A stretch of 13,168 bases of DNA, taken from positions 1 through 13,168 of the forward strand of contig VFFT01000036.1 in NCBI GenBank assembly GCA_009392775.1, in the 5' to 3' direction. The DNA is from SAR202 cluster bacterium (GTDB lineage Bacteria; Chloroflexota; Dehalococcoidia; UBA3495). The position numbers were made by a program, and so were the translations under genes. The notes below the pieces were generated by a model. That model was not told where the DNA came from. It saw only the letters and a program-made list of their open reading frames with translations, and made no database searches. Positions 6,529 to 13,168 of this stretch are shown piece after piece (positions within the stretch are counted from its first letter, which is position 1; each line of letters starts with the position of its first letter).

Positions 6529-7284
6529 CTAATCGGTTTCTTCGGTGGCGAGGTCCTCATCTATTATGATGGTATCTTCTTCGCCGGTGTCTACACGGAC
6601 TTCTATTGTGTCTAATTCTTCCTCTTCAAGGGCTTCTGGGGTTGCCGGCAGTATTTCCCCTTTGTATACCCAGACTTTTATTCCAATTCGCCCCATTGAA
6701 GTGTGGGCTTCTGCTAATGCGTAGTCTATATCGGCTCTGAGTGTATGTAGTGGGACCTGCCCCATCATTAATTTTTCTACTCTAGCGATCTCGGCTCCAG
6801 AGATCCTACCTTTAGTAATGACTTTTATTCCTTGGGCGCCAGCTTGCATGGCTCTCTGAGCAGCTTGCCTCATTGCACGCCTGTATGCGACTCTACGTTG
6901 GAGTTGATCAGCTATGTTGCGACCTATCAAAAAGGGATCTAACTCCGGTTGTTCTATTTCTATGATATTTAGTTGTATCCTTCGTTCAGTTATTGATTCC
7001 AGTTTTCCTCTAAGCTGTTTTACTCTATCTCCATCTCTTCCAATCAGTATTCCTGGGCGAGCTGAATGGATATTAATGACACTATCTTGTGCGCCTCGAT
7101 CTATTTCTACTTTGGCAATGCCTGCATCGGAGAACCCCTTATACTCATTGTATATAGTTTTTCTGAGTCGTAAATCCTCTGTGACTAGCTTGCTATAGGA
7201 GCTTGCATTGTTAGCATACCAATGCGTTTTCCAATCTTTAATGATCCCTAGTCTAAAACCATACGGGTGCGTCTTGTGACCCAT
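6529..7284 (-). CDS. rpsC: 30S ribosomal protein S3 with acidic C-terminal tail
   Basis: S3 lines the mRNA entry tunnel of the small-subunit head and takes part in mRNA unwinding. The product is 251 residues against about 205-235 in most bacteria. It begins [18 protein letters not shown]; a type II KH domain with the GRDG loop at residues 82-85 ([17 protein letters not shown]) is followed by the C-terminal domain with [20 protein letters not shown] and the [14 protein letters not shown] signature. Residues 213-251 form an added acidic tail ([13 protein letters not shown] and later [11 protein letters not shown] and EETD). A GAGGAG motif inside the rplV end lies 10-12 bases before the ATG; the gap to rplV is 4 bases. 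Confidence 0.98.
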   Translation of the reverse strand: MGHKTHPYGFRLGIIKDWKTHWYANNASSYSKLVTEDLRLRKTIYNEYKGFSDAGIAKVEIDRGAQDSVINIHSARPGILIGRDGDRVKQLRGKLESITERRIQLNIIEIEQPELDPFLIGRNIADQLQRRVAYRRAMRQAAQRAMQAGAQGIKVITKGRISGAEIARVEKLMMGQVPLHTLRADIDYALAEAHTSMGRIGIKVWVYKGEILPATPEALEEEELDTIEVRVDTGEEDTIIIDEDLATEETD

Positions 7285-7288
7285 AAAA

Positions 7289-7636
7289 TTAGTTCTCCTC
7301 TTCTTGAGTGTCTACGACCACAGTTATATGACTTGAGCGCTTGGTTATCCGACCGATTCTGCCACGTGCACGGGGCCTGAATCTCTTTAAGGGCTTCGCT
7401 TGATCTGCGCTGATTCTGACTATTCTTAGCGAATCTCTGTTTAACATGAGGTTGTTTTCCGCATTAGCTGCAGCTGACTGTACCACCTTGGATACAACTT
7501 TTGCCCAAGGAGAACTTAAGAGGCTTAAAGTGTCGACAGCTTGGTCTACGTTTTGGCCTCTAACCGAGTCTAGGATAGGCTTCAACCTTTTTGGAGAAGC
7601 TCCAATTTGTTTTGCTACTGCTTGCACTGCTGGCAT
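7289..7636 (-). CDS. rplV: 50S ribosomal protein L22
   Basis: L22 spans the large subunit, with a long hairpin lining the exit tunnel where macrolide-resistance changes and stalling peptides act. The product is 115 residues, the usual size. It opens MPAVQAVAKQIGASPKRLKP and carries the AKVVSKVVQSAAANAENN helix and the hairpin RFRPRARGRIGRITKRSSHI. The C-terminus ends in VVVDTQEEEN, whose Glu codons also form the ribosome binding site of rpsC. The ATG is 9 bases after the rpsS stop, with ATGAGG upstream. Confidence 0.98.
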   Translation of the reverse strand: MPAVQAVAKQIGASPKRLKPILDSVRGQNVDQAVDTLSLLSSPWAKVVSKVVQSAAANAENNLMLNRDSLRIVRISADQAKPLKRFRPRARGRIGRITKRSSHITVVVDTQEEEN

Positions 7637-7645
7637 GTCGTTAAA

Positions 7646-7933
7646 CTACCTCATTACCCTAGTGGTTCGTTCTGATCTTGCTACATGTCCCCTGTAAGTT
7701 CTTGTAGGAGCAAATTCTCCCAATCTATGACCAACCATGTTTTCGGTTATGAATATGGGGATATGCCTCCTGCCGTCATGAACGCCGATTGTTAGCCCAA
7801 GCATTTCAGGCATGATCATGGACGCACGAGACCAAGTTCTTATAACCGTCTGCTCTCCGGATTCTTGTACAGCAGCTACTTTCTTCATTAGTTTTGCTTC
7901 TACAAATGGACCCTTTTTGATGGACCTTGACAT
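7646..7933 (-). CDS. rpsS: 30S ribosomal protein S19
   Basis: S19 is in the small-subunit head beside S13 and contacts 16S rRNA and the A-site finger bridge. The product is 95 residues, the normal length. It begins [19 protein letters not shown], contains [15 protein letters not shown] with [20 protein letters not shown], and ends with the diagnostic [16 protein letters not shown]. It starts 6 bases after the rplB stop and ends 9 bases before rplV, the standard rplB-rpsS-rplV order. Confidence 0.99.
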   Translation of the reverse strand: MSRSIKKGPFVEAKLMKKVAAVQESGEQTVIRTWSRASMIMPEMLGLTIGVHDGRRHIPIFITENMVGHRLGEFAPTRTYRGHVARSERTTRVMR

Positions 7934-7939
7934 GTTTGA

Positions 7940-8773
7940 CTACCGCCTTCTTCTCGCTCTTGTAATGAACTTACTGGAGCCTTTCTTCTTATTACGTGTC
8001 TTGTAACCAAGGGTTGGCTTTCCTGTAGGCGATTTTGGTCCAGGCATGCCAATGGGAGACCTTCCTTCACCGCCACCGTGAGGATGATCAACTGGGTTTT
8101 TGGCTACTCCGCGCACTTTTGGCCTACGTCCTAGGTGACGACTCCGTCCGGCTTTTCCAAGACTTTCATTTTTGTGGTCTGGGTTAGACAGTTGACCGAT
8201 TGTCGCCCTACAGTTCAATAGGACTCGTCGCATCTCGCCAGAGGGAAGGCGTATAAGGACGTATTCTCCCTCCCTTGATAATACTTGTGCAGACGATCCC
8301 GCACTCCTAGCCATCTGACCGCCTCTTTCTGGAGTTAATTCTATATTGTGTACTACTGTACCTGTTGGTATGTTTCTGAGTTTGAGTGCGTTCCCGGGTT
8401 TTATCTCGGATTCTGGGCCAGATGTTATAAATGACCCTACTTCCAGTCCTATCGGCGCTAGTATGTAACTTTTCTCTCCATCCACATAGTATATTAGAGC
8501 TATTCGTGTGCTCCGATTAGGATCATATTCTATTGCCACGACCCTTCCTGGAACGCCCTCTTTGCGTCGTTTAAAGTCGATGACCCTGTACATTCTCCGT
8601 GCACCGCCACCCCTGCTACGGGTGGTGATTTTTCCACGGTTGTTACGTCCTCCGGTTTTTGATAGAGGTGTCAGCAGCGATTTTTCAGGGCGCTTTTTTG
8701 TTATCTCTTCAAATGAAGGACGAACCGCGTTTCTTGTACCTGGTGTTATTGGGCGTAAATTCTTCAATGGCAT
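7940..8773 (-). CDS. rplB: 50S ribosomal protein L2
   Basis: L2 is one of the most conserved large-subunit proteins; it binds 23S rRNA near the peptidyl transferase centre and is needed for subunit association. The product is 277 residues, full length. It begins [20 protein letters not shown], contains [20 protein letters not shown], the SH3-like and OB-like cores with [20 protein letters not shown] and the [20 protein letters not shown] block, and ends with the [17 protein letters not shown] motif (conserved His region at residues 230-232). An arginine-rich C-terminus (TRARRRR) is normal for L2. The ATG follows rplW by 13 bases; an AAAGAG-type motif is upstream. Confidence 0.99.
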   Translation of the reverse strand: MPLKNLRPITPGTRNAVRPSFEEITKKRPEKSLLTPLSKTGGRNNRGKITTRSRGGGARRMYRVIDFKRRKEGVPGRVVAIEYDPNRSTRIALIYYVDGEKSYILAPIGLEVGSFITSGPESEIKPGNALKLRNIPTGTVVHNIELTPERGGQMARSAGSSAQVLSREGEYVLIRLPSGEMRRVLLNCRATIGQLSNPDHKNESLGKAGRSRHLGRRPKVRGVAKNPVDHPHGGGEGRSPIGMPGPKSPTGKPTLGYKTRNKKKGSSKFITRARRRR

Positions 8774-8786
8774 ATTTCTTATCTCT

Positions 8787-9071
8787 TTATAGCCCGTCTA
8801 CTATGGTGATGCGATCTCCTGCTTTGAGTGTCACCACGGCCTTTTTCTTATCGGGCATTTTCTTTATTCTACTGCCGTAACGTTTCCGCTTGCCATGAAG
8901 TTTGGTTATATTTACATCAGTGACTGTAACGTTGAAATTCTTTTCAACTGCCTCTTTAACCTGAACTTTGTTGGCAGACATCGCTATCTGAAATGTATAT
9001 TGCCCTGACTCTTGCAGCAGGGTGCTTTTTTCTGTGATGGTTGGTTTCAATAATACTTGGTGAATGTTCAT
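8787..9071 (-). CDS. rplW: 50S ribosomal protein L23
   Basis: L23 sits at the tunnel exit next to L29 and is the docking site of trigger factor and SRP. The product is 94 residues, normal length. It starts [20 protein letters not shown], has the [20 protein letters not shown] segment and the [20 protein letters not shown] loop, and ends [15 protein letters not shown]. Its ATG overlaps the rplD stop by one base (TAATG), with GAGG 7 bases upstream. Confidence 0.98.
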   Translation of the reverse strand: MNIHQVLLKPTITEKSTLLQESGQYTFQIAMSANKVQVKEAVEKNFNVTVTDVNITKLHGKRKRYGSRIKKMPDKKKAVVTLKAGDRITIVDGL

Positions 9072-9835
9072 TATTCTGCCTCAGTCGGCTTTGTGGTGGT
9101 TCTACGCCGTCTTGGGCGAGGCGTCTCTTCTTCTCCAGTTTGTTCTACGGTTTCACTGGCTAAGTCCACCGGATTCTGACCGTTCTCTAGTCTTCTCCCT
9201 CCGCGAGTTGGAACAGCGTCCCATATTATGGCTGCTTGCTCTGCCGCACTTTGGGTTATGAGTACGGTTTGCCTACGCAATAAATCGTTTGCGTTCAGTT
9301 GATTTATTGGGAGTGTCCATATTTTATCAATGTTGTGCGCTGCTTGGATTAGATCTTTGTTTGGCTCGGGCGTTATCACTAAAGCAGACCCAGTGATTCC
9401 GAGGTTTTTCAATATCTGTACCATGGATTTTGTTTTACCGTCTACGATGTCAAAATTATCTATGCATATTAGAGACCCTGATCGAACTTTCTCTGACAAT
9501 ACGCATCGCACGGCCTGCCTGCGCATTCTTGTAGGAATACTCTTACGATAGCTACGAGGGTGTGGCCCGAAAGCTATCCCTCCGTGCCTCCATTGAGGGG
9601 ATCTGATACTTCCTTGACGTGCCCTACCAGTGTGTTTTTGTATCCATGGTTTTCTGCCACCACCGGATACTTGCGCACGGGTCTTAGTGCTATGAGTGCC
9701 TTGCCGTTTGTTACCTTGATAGATAACCATAGCCTGGTGAACTAATGAGCGATTCATAGCTGCATCAAAGACTGTATCTGATACGGTGACTTCTCCGACG
9801 TTGTCACCATTAGAATTTACAACTGTTAACTTCAT
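9071..9835 (-). CDS. rplD: 50S ribosomal protein L4 with C-terminal extension
   Basis: L4 helps line the large-subunit exit tunnel; in gammaproteobacteria it also represses the S10 operon. The product is 254 residues against 200-215 usually. The core has the conserved loop QGTHSTKTRAQVSGGGRKP and then WIQKHTGRARQGSIRSPQWR with GGIAFGPHPRSYRKSIPTRM, followed by the C-terminal Rossmann-like half (ALVITPEPNKDLIQAAHNID). Residues from about 206 on are an added tail: Arg/Gly-rich, then acidic, then PRPRRRRTTTKPTEAE at the end. The ATG has AGGAGA about 10 bases upstream, right after the rplC stop. It overlaps rplW by one base. Confidence 0.97.
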   Translation of the reverse strand: MKLTVVNSNGDNVGEVTVSDTVFDAAMNRSLVHQAMVIYQGNKRQGTHSTKTRAQVSGGGRKPWIQKHTGRARQGSIRSPQWRHGGIAFGPHPRSYRKSIPTRMRRQAVRCVLSEKVRSGSLICIDNFDIVDGKTKSMVQILKNLGITGSALVITPEPNKDLIQAAHNIDKIWTLPINQLNANDLLRRQTVLITQSAAEQAAIIWDAVPTRGGRRLENGQNPVDLASETVEQTGEEETPRPRRRRTTTKPTEAE

Positions 9836-9849
9836 CTAATTTAGGTCTC

Positions 9850-10482
9850 CTAGTTACTACTCTTAGCAGTTTTTCCGGTTTTACGAATTGTAACTAGACC
9901 GTTAGGGGAACCGGGTACTGCTCCCTTTAGCCATAGCAAATTGCGTTCTGTGTCTATTTTCACTACACGGAGACTTTTCACAGTAGTGCGCTCTGCGCCC
10001 ATGTGGCCTGACATTTTTTGGCCCTTGTACACTCTTCCTGGAGTTGTACCGCCTCCAATAGAACCGGGAGCTCTAGCTCGATCTGACTGTCCGTGTGTTC
10101 GTGGTCCACCACCGAAGCCATGACGCTTCATGGTTCCTGCAAATCCTTTACCTTTCGAGGTTCCAATTACATCTACAAGTTCGTCGACAGCAAATATGTC
10201 GACTGTTATCTCGTCGCCAACTGAGTGTTCTTCACTATCATCAGCACGAACTTCCTTTATATGTTTGACTGATAGGCCTTTTAAATGGCCAGTTATGGCT
10301 TTGTTCAGATGTTTTGCTTTGCCAAATCCAATCTGAACTGCATTATATCCATCGGTATCTGTTGTCTTAATTTGAGTGACAGTGCATGGCCCTGCTTCGA
10401 TGACAGTGACCGGCATTACGTTACCGCTCTCATCGAATATATGTGTCATGCCTATCTTCTTGCCTAAGAAAGCTCGAAGCAT
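9850..10482 (-). CDS. rplC: 50S ribosomal protein L3
   Basis: L3 is an early-assembly protein binding the 3' domain of 23S rRNA and reaching toward the peptidyl transferase centre. The product is 210 residues, the normal size. It begins [20 protein letters not shown], shows [18 protein letters not shown] and the [20 protein letters not shown] loop, followed by GHMGAERTT and the [21 protein letters not shown]-terminus. The loop has Gly-Gly-Thr-Thr where E. coli L3 carries its modified glutamine region, a common variant. The ATG is 18 bases after rpsJ, with AGGAT and AAGG upstream. Confidence 0.99.
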   Translation of the reverse strand: MLRAFLGKKIGMTHIFDESGNVMPVTVIEAGPCTVTQIKTTDTDGYNAVQIGFGKAKHLNKAITGHLKGLSVKHIKEVRADDSEEHSVGDEITVDIFAVDELVDVIGTSKGKGFAGTMKRHGFGGGPRTHGQSDRARAPGSIGGGTTPGRVYKGQKMSGHMGAERTTVKSLRVVKIDTERNLLWLKGAVPGSPNGLVTIRKTGKTAKSSN

Positions 10483-10500
10483 CGCCTTATCCTAATTAGA

Positions 10501-10812
10501 TTAAAGTTTGATGGAGATATCGACCCCTGCAGGGAGGTTTAATCTCGTTAGTGAATCTATTGTTTTTGAAGTCGGTTCAAGGATGTCAATCAACCTCTTA
10601 TGAGTCCTGATCTCAAAATGTTCGCGGGAATCTTTGTCGACATGGGGTCCGCGAATGACACAGAACCTACGAATGTGAGTTGGTAATGGCACAGGACCTG
10701 CTATTCTCGCCCCAGTTCTTTCAGCAGTCTCGACTATCTGCTCGCTGGAAGTGTCTAGCATCTTGTGATCAAATGCTTTTAGTATTATTCGTACTTTTTG
10801 ACGTGTAACCAT
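10501..10812 (-). CDS. rpsJ: 30S ribosomal protein S10 (NusE)
   Basis: S10 is a small-subunit head protein and, as NusE, also joins NusB in antitermination and NusG in transcription-translation coupling. The product is 103 residues, normal length. It has [40 protein letters not shown] and [19 protein letters not shown], all diagnostic. The Cys-Val-Ile in the loop instead of the more common Thr-Val-Leu recalls some non-proteobacterial lineages. The ATG has no clear Shine-Dalgarno motif (only CGGGAT). It follows fusA by 34 bases and heads the S10-type gene order; no tuf lies between them. Confidence 0.98.
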   Translation of the reverse strand: MVTRQKVRIILKAFDHKMLDTSSEQIVETAERTGARIAGPVPLPTHIRRFCVIRGPHVDKDSREHFEIRTHKRLIDILEPTSKTIDSLTRLNLPAGVDISIKL

Positions 10813-10827
10813 TTATTATGAATCCCG

Positions 10828-10833
10828 ATTATA
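10828..10833 (-). promoter_or_regulatory. Possible -10 element between fusA and rpsJ
   Basis: A perfect TATAAT on the minus strand lies 15 bases upstream of the rpsJ ATG. No TTGACA-like -35 box is visible at 17 bases upstream (the hexamer there is AGGGCG), no TG extension is present, and the surrounding gap is AT-rich, so a chance match is quite possible. If real, it would give the S10 block its own promoter with a very short leader. Confidence 0.2.
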
Positions 10834-10846
10834 TCTAATATATATG

Positions 10847-12949
10847 TTATCGCCCTACTACATCCTTGAGGGCGCCTGCCGGAACAGGTTGGTAGTCTTT
10901 GAACTGCATAGTGTAGTTTGCTCGGCCACTCGAAAGTGATCTTAGACTCGTGGTGTAGGAGAACGTCTCTCCTAGTGGTATTGTTACCTTTACAGTTTGC
11001 AGGTCATCCTGAGCTTCGATACTACGTATCTGTGCTCTTCTTGTGCCAAAGTCCCCCAGTATATCGCTGAGGAATTCTCCTGGAGTCACTACTTCCATTT
11101 CGGCTATAGGCTCCATGAGCACTGGTTTTCCTTTTGGGGCTCCCTCGCGTATTGCTAGCATGCCGGCATTTCGGAACGCCATCTCCGAGGAATCCACAGG
11201 GTGGAAACTCCCGTCAACCAAGGTTATTTTTAAATCTACAAGAGGATACCCTGATAACGGACCATTGTCTAGTGCTTGACGTACGCCCGATTCAACGGGG
11301 TTTATATACTCTCGCGGGATAGCGCCGCCTGTTATCTTATTCTCAAAAGTGATTCCTGCGCCCTGTTCTTGAGGTTCTATCTCCAGCCAAACATGTCCGA
11401 ATTGGCCGTGCCCACCACTCTGCCGCACGAACCTGCCTTCTACACGTATAGGCTGAGTCAGAGTTTCTCTGTAGGATACTTTGGGGTTGCCAACCTGGGC
11501 ATCTACGTTAAATTCTCGCCTCATCCTATCTACTAGTATTTCTAGATGTAGCTCTCCCATGCCAGACATAACAGTTTGACCAGTTTCTTCGTTAAAGTTA
11601 ACTAGGAAAGTAGGATCTTCGTCTGATAATTTTCTCAGGGCGTCGGAGAGTTTGTCTTGGTCTGCTCGAGTGGCTGGTTCTATCGCGACCGATATAACCG
11701 GCTGAGGAAATTGCGGGGGCTCCAATATTAGAGGCTGTTCTTCAGTACAGATGGAATCACCTGTGAAAGTGTCTTTTAGACCTACAGCTGCGCATATATT
11801 GCCGGCTGATACGTCCTCTAGTTCTTCCCTATGATTAGCGTGCATGTGAAGCAGTCTCCCCATGCGTTCTCGTTTACCCTTACTGACATTCGTAACAGAT
11901 TGTCCGGCTTTGACTTTTCCAGAATACACTCTAATGAAAACTACTCTTCCAACGAATGGATCTGTCATTACCTTAAATGCTAGAGCCGATAGAGGTTGTT
12001 CTTCATCAGGGTATCTTAATTCGATTTCTTCTGTTTTTGGGTCTGTCCCTTCAACGGGTGGGACATCTAATGGCGATGGTAGGTATTCTAATATCGCGTC
12101 CAGTAATGGCTGTATGCCTTTGCCTCGAAGGGCAGTCCCACACAGTACAGGGACGACTTGCTGTTGTATGGTAGCCTCGCGGAGGGCACTTTTCAGGTCG
12201 CTTGCTTCGATTTCTTCGCCTTCCAGATAGCGAATCATAAGATTTTCATCAGTTTCCACGATTTTCTCTATCATGGTCTGTCGATATTGTTCATATTCGT
12301 CGGCGTAGTTGTCAGGAACGGGCCCAATCTCTGGGTGGTCAAAACCTGAATCATTACCAATGGTTGTAGGGGTAGTGTATGTGTAAGCTTGTCCTTCTAT
12401 CAGGTCAATAATGCCCTGGAATTTGTCTTCTGAGCCCATTGGTAGCTGTATAGGCACTGGATTAGCCTTTAGCCGGCTTTTCATGGTGTCCATTGCTCTG
12501 TCGTAACTTGCCCCAACTCTGTCCATTTTATTGACAAAGGCAAGCCGCGGAACATGGTATGTATCTGCTTGGCGCCATACTGTTTCAGATTGAGGTTGTA
12601 CTCCAGCTACGGCGTCTAATACTATGATCCCACCGTCTAGTACCCTCAGGCTGCGTTCTACTTCTGCGGTGAAGTCCACGTGGCCAGGGGTGTCTATGAT
12701 ATTGATCCTATTATCATTCCAATAAGTGGTAGTGGCTGCGGAAGTGATAGTTATGCCACGCTCTTTCTCTTGTGGCATCCAGTCCATAGCAGTGGTACCT
12801 TCATCAACTCCGCCGACTTTGCGAATTCTGCCTGTGAGATAAAGAGTTCTCTCGGTTACTGTGGTTTTGCCTGCGTCAATGTGCGCGATAAATCCAATAT
12901 TTCTGATTTTGTCTATGGGAAAATTATTATCCACGGTCTGTATTTGCAA
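10847..12949 (-). CDS. fusA: Elongation factor G
   Basis: EF-G is the GTPase that drives translocation of tRNA and mRNA and, with RRF, ribosome recycling. The 700-residue product is full length. The GTPase domain shows the P-loop AHIDAGKTT from residue 22, the switch I region ERGITI near 63-68, DTPGH at 86-90 and NKMD at 140-143; the EF-G insert follows. Domain II runs about 310-405, domain III about 415-490 with GMGELHLEI, domain IV about 491-612 with SGGHGQFGHVWLEIEP and GSFHPVDSSEMAF (His583 at its tip loop), and domain V about 613-690. The longest reading starts with TTG at 12949, immediately after AAGAGG. A GTG at 12934 would put the P-loop at residue 17, the usual place, but with 15-base spacing. 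Both starts remain possible. Confidence 0.97.
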   Translation of the reverse strand: MQIQTVDNNFPIDKIRNIGFIAHIDAGKTTVTERTLYLTGRIRKVGGVDEGTTAMDWMPQEKERGITITSAATTTYWNDNRINIIDTPGHVDFTAEVERSLRVLDGGIIVLDAVAGVQPQSETVWRQADTYHVPRLAFVNKMDRVGASYDRAMDTMKSRLKANPVPIQLPMGSEDKFQGIIDLIEGQAYTYTTPTTIGNDSGFDHPEIGPVPDNYADEYEQYRQTMIEKIVETDENLMIRYLEGEEIEASDLKSALREATIQQQVVPVLCGTALRGKGIQPLLDAILEYLPSPLDVPPVEGTDPKTEEIELRYPDEEQPLSALAFKVMTDPFVGRVVFIRVYSGKVKAGQSVTNVSKGKRERMGRLLHMHANHREELEDVSAGNICAAVGLKDTFTGDSICTEEQPLILEPPQFPQPVISVAIEPATRADQDKLSDALRKLSDEDPTFLVNFNEETGQTVMSGMGELHLEILVDRMRREFNVDAQVGNPKVSYRETLTQPIRVEGRFVRQSGGHGQFGHVWLEIEPQEQGAGITFENKITGGAIPREYINPVESGVRQALDNGPLSGYPLVDLKITLVDGSFHPVDSSEMAFRNAGMLAIREGAPKGKPVLMEPIAEMEVVTPGEFLSDILGDFGTRRAQIRSIEAQDDLQTVKVTIPLGETFSYTTSLRSLSSGRANYTMQFKDYQPVPAGALKDVVGR

Positions 12950-12980
12950 CCTCTTGGTCTATAATTTGGTATCCAGTGAT

Positions 12981-13168
12981 CTATCGACGGTAGTTAACGA
13001 ATGCCCGGTTAGCCTCCGCCATTCTATGAAGCTCTTCTTTTCTTCTTACGGCAGATCCTTCTCCGCGTGAGGCTGCTAGCAGTTCGTTTGCCAATCTTCT
13101 CCCCATTGAACTGCCCTTGGTGCCCCTGGCCCCTCTTATGATTGCTCTCATAGCGAGTGCTTCGCTAC
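12981..13168 (-). CDS. rpsG: 30S ribosomal protein S7, C-terminal end (runs off the window)
   Basis: S7 nucleates the small-subunit head and lies at the E-site exit. Only the last 61 residues are in the window; they read SEALAMRAIIRGARGTKGSS, MGRRLANELLAASRGEGSAV and RRKEELHRMAEANRAFVNYR followed by Arg and a TAG stop. The RLANELL and HRMAEANRAF motifs are diagnostic for the S7 C-terminus. The usual last residues YRW are here YRR. The stop lies 31 bases before the fusA start, giving the normal rpsG-fusA arrangement of the str operon; rpsL would be expected beyond the right edge. Confidence 0.96.
   Translation of the reverse strand, partial: SEALAMRAIIRGARGTKGSSMGRRLANELLAASRGEGSAVRRKEELHRMAEANRAFVNYRR

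Noticed and set aside
7900..8091. Second minus-strand frame across the rplB-rpsS junction
   Set aside because: It lies in another frame over the conserved C-terminal part of L2 and the start of S19, and its sequence resembles no known family.
11862..12230. Plus-strand open frame of 122 residues opposite fusA
   Set aside because: It is antisense to domain II and the GTPase insert region of EF-G, which are intact on the minus strand; no start signal supports it.
1..13168. A hidden mobile element, CRISPR array, toxin-antitoxin pair or defence system
   Set aside because: Every stretch is accounted for by conserved translation genes with gaps of at most 36 bases; I saw no direct-repeat arrays, inverted-repeat ends or foreign genes.

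Overview
The window is one unbroken block of translation genes, all transcribed on the minus strand. Read in the direction of transcription (from the right edge of the window to the left) the order is: rpsG (3' end only), fusA, rpsJ, rplC, rplD, rplW, rplB, rpsS, rplV, rpsC, rplP, rpmC, rpsQ, rplN, rplX, rplE, rpsN (short zinc type), rpsH, rplF, rplR, rpsE, rpmD, rplO and secY (5' part only). This is the classic bacterial str, S10 and spc gene order joined head to tail. The 3' end of rpsG and the 3' end of secY lie outside the window at their respective edges.

The organism is a bacterium. Base composition is moderate and slightly AT-leaning by eye. The block resembles Chloroflexota (Dehalococcoidia or SAR202-like) in several respects: S14 is the 61-residue four-cysteine type, L24 has two CxxC pairs, S10 carries an [14 protein letters not shown] loop, several ribosomal proteins have long charged tails, and fusA runs straight into rpsJ without tuf. 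That placement is from memory of families and is only moderately secure.

Layout: 12981-13168 is the rpsG tail; 10847-12949 is fusA (EF-G); 6529-10812 carries rpsJ to rpsC; 4072-6505 carries rplP to rplE; 1157-4062 carries rpsN to rplO; 1-1154 is secY. The largest gap between genes is 36 bases and several genes overlap by 1 to 14 bases, so no stretch over 300 bases lacks a gene. I see no tRNA, rRNA, mobile element, CRISPR array, convincing terminator or classical autoregulatory leader.

Together the genes make 30S and 50S subunit proteins, the translocase EF-G, and the SecY channel that receives ribosomes making membrane proteins. I find no previously undescribed system. The features most worth a second look are the charged terminal extensions on L4, L5 and L30, which share a Pro-x-Arg(3-4)-Thr pattern, the separate acidic tails on S3 and S17, and the zinc-type L24.
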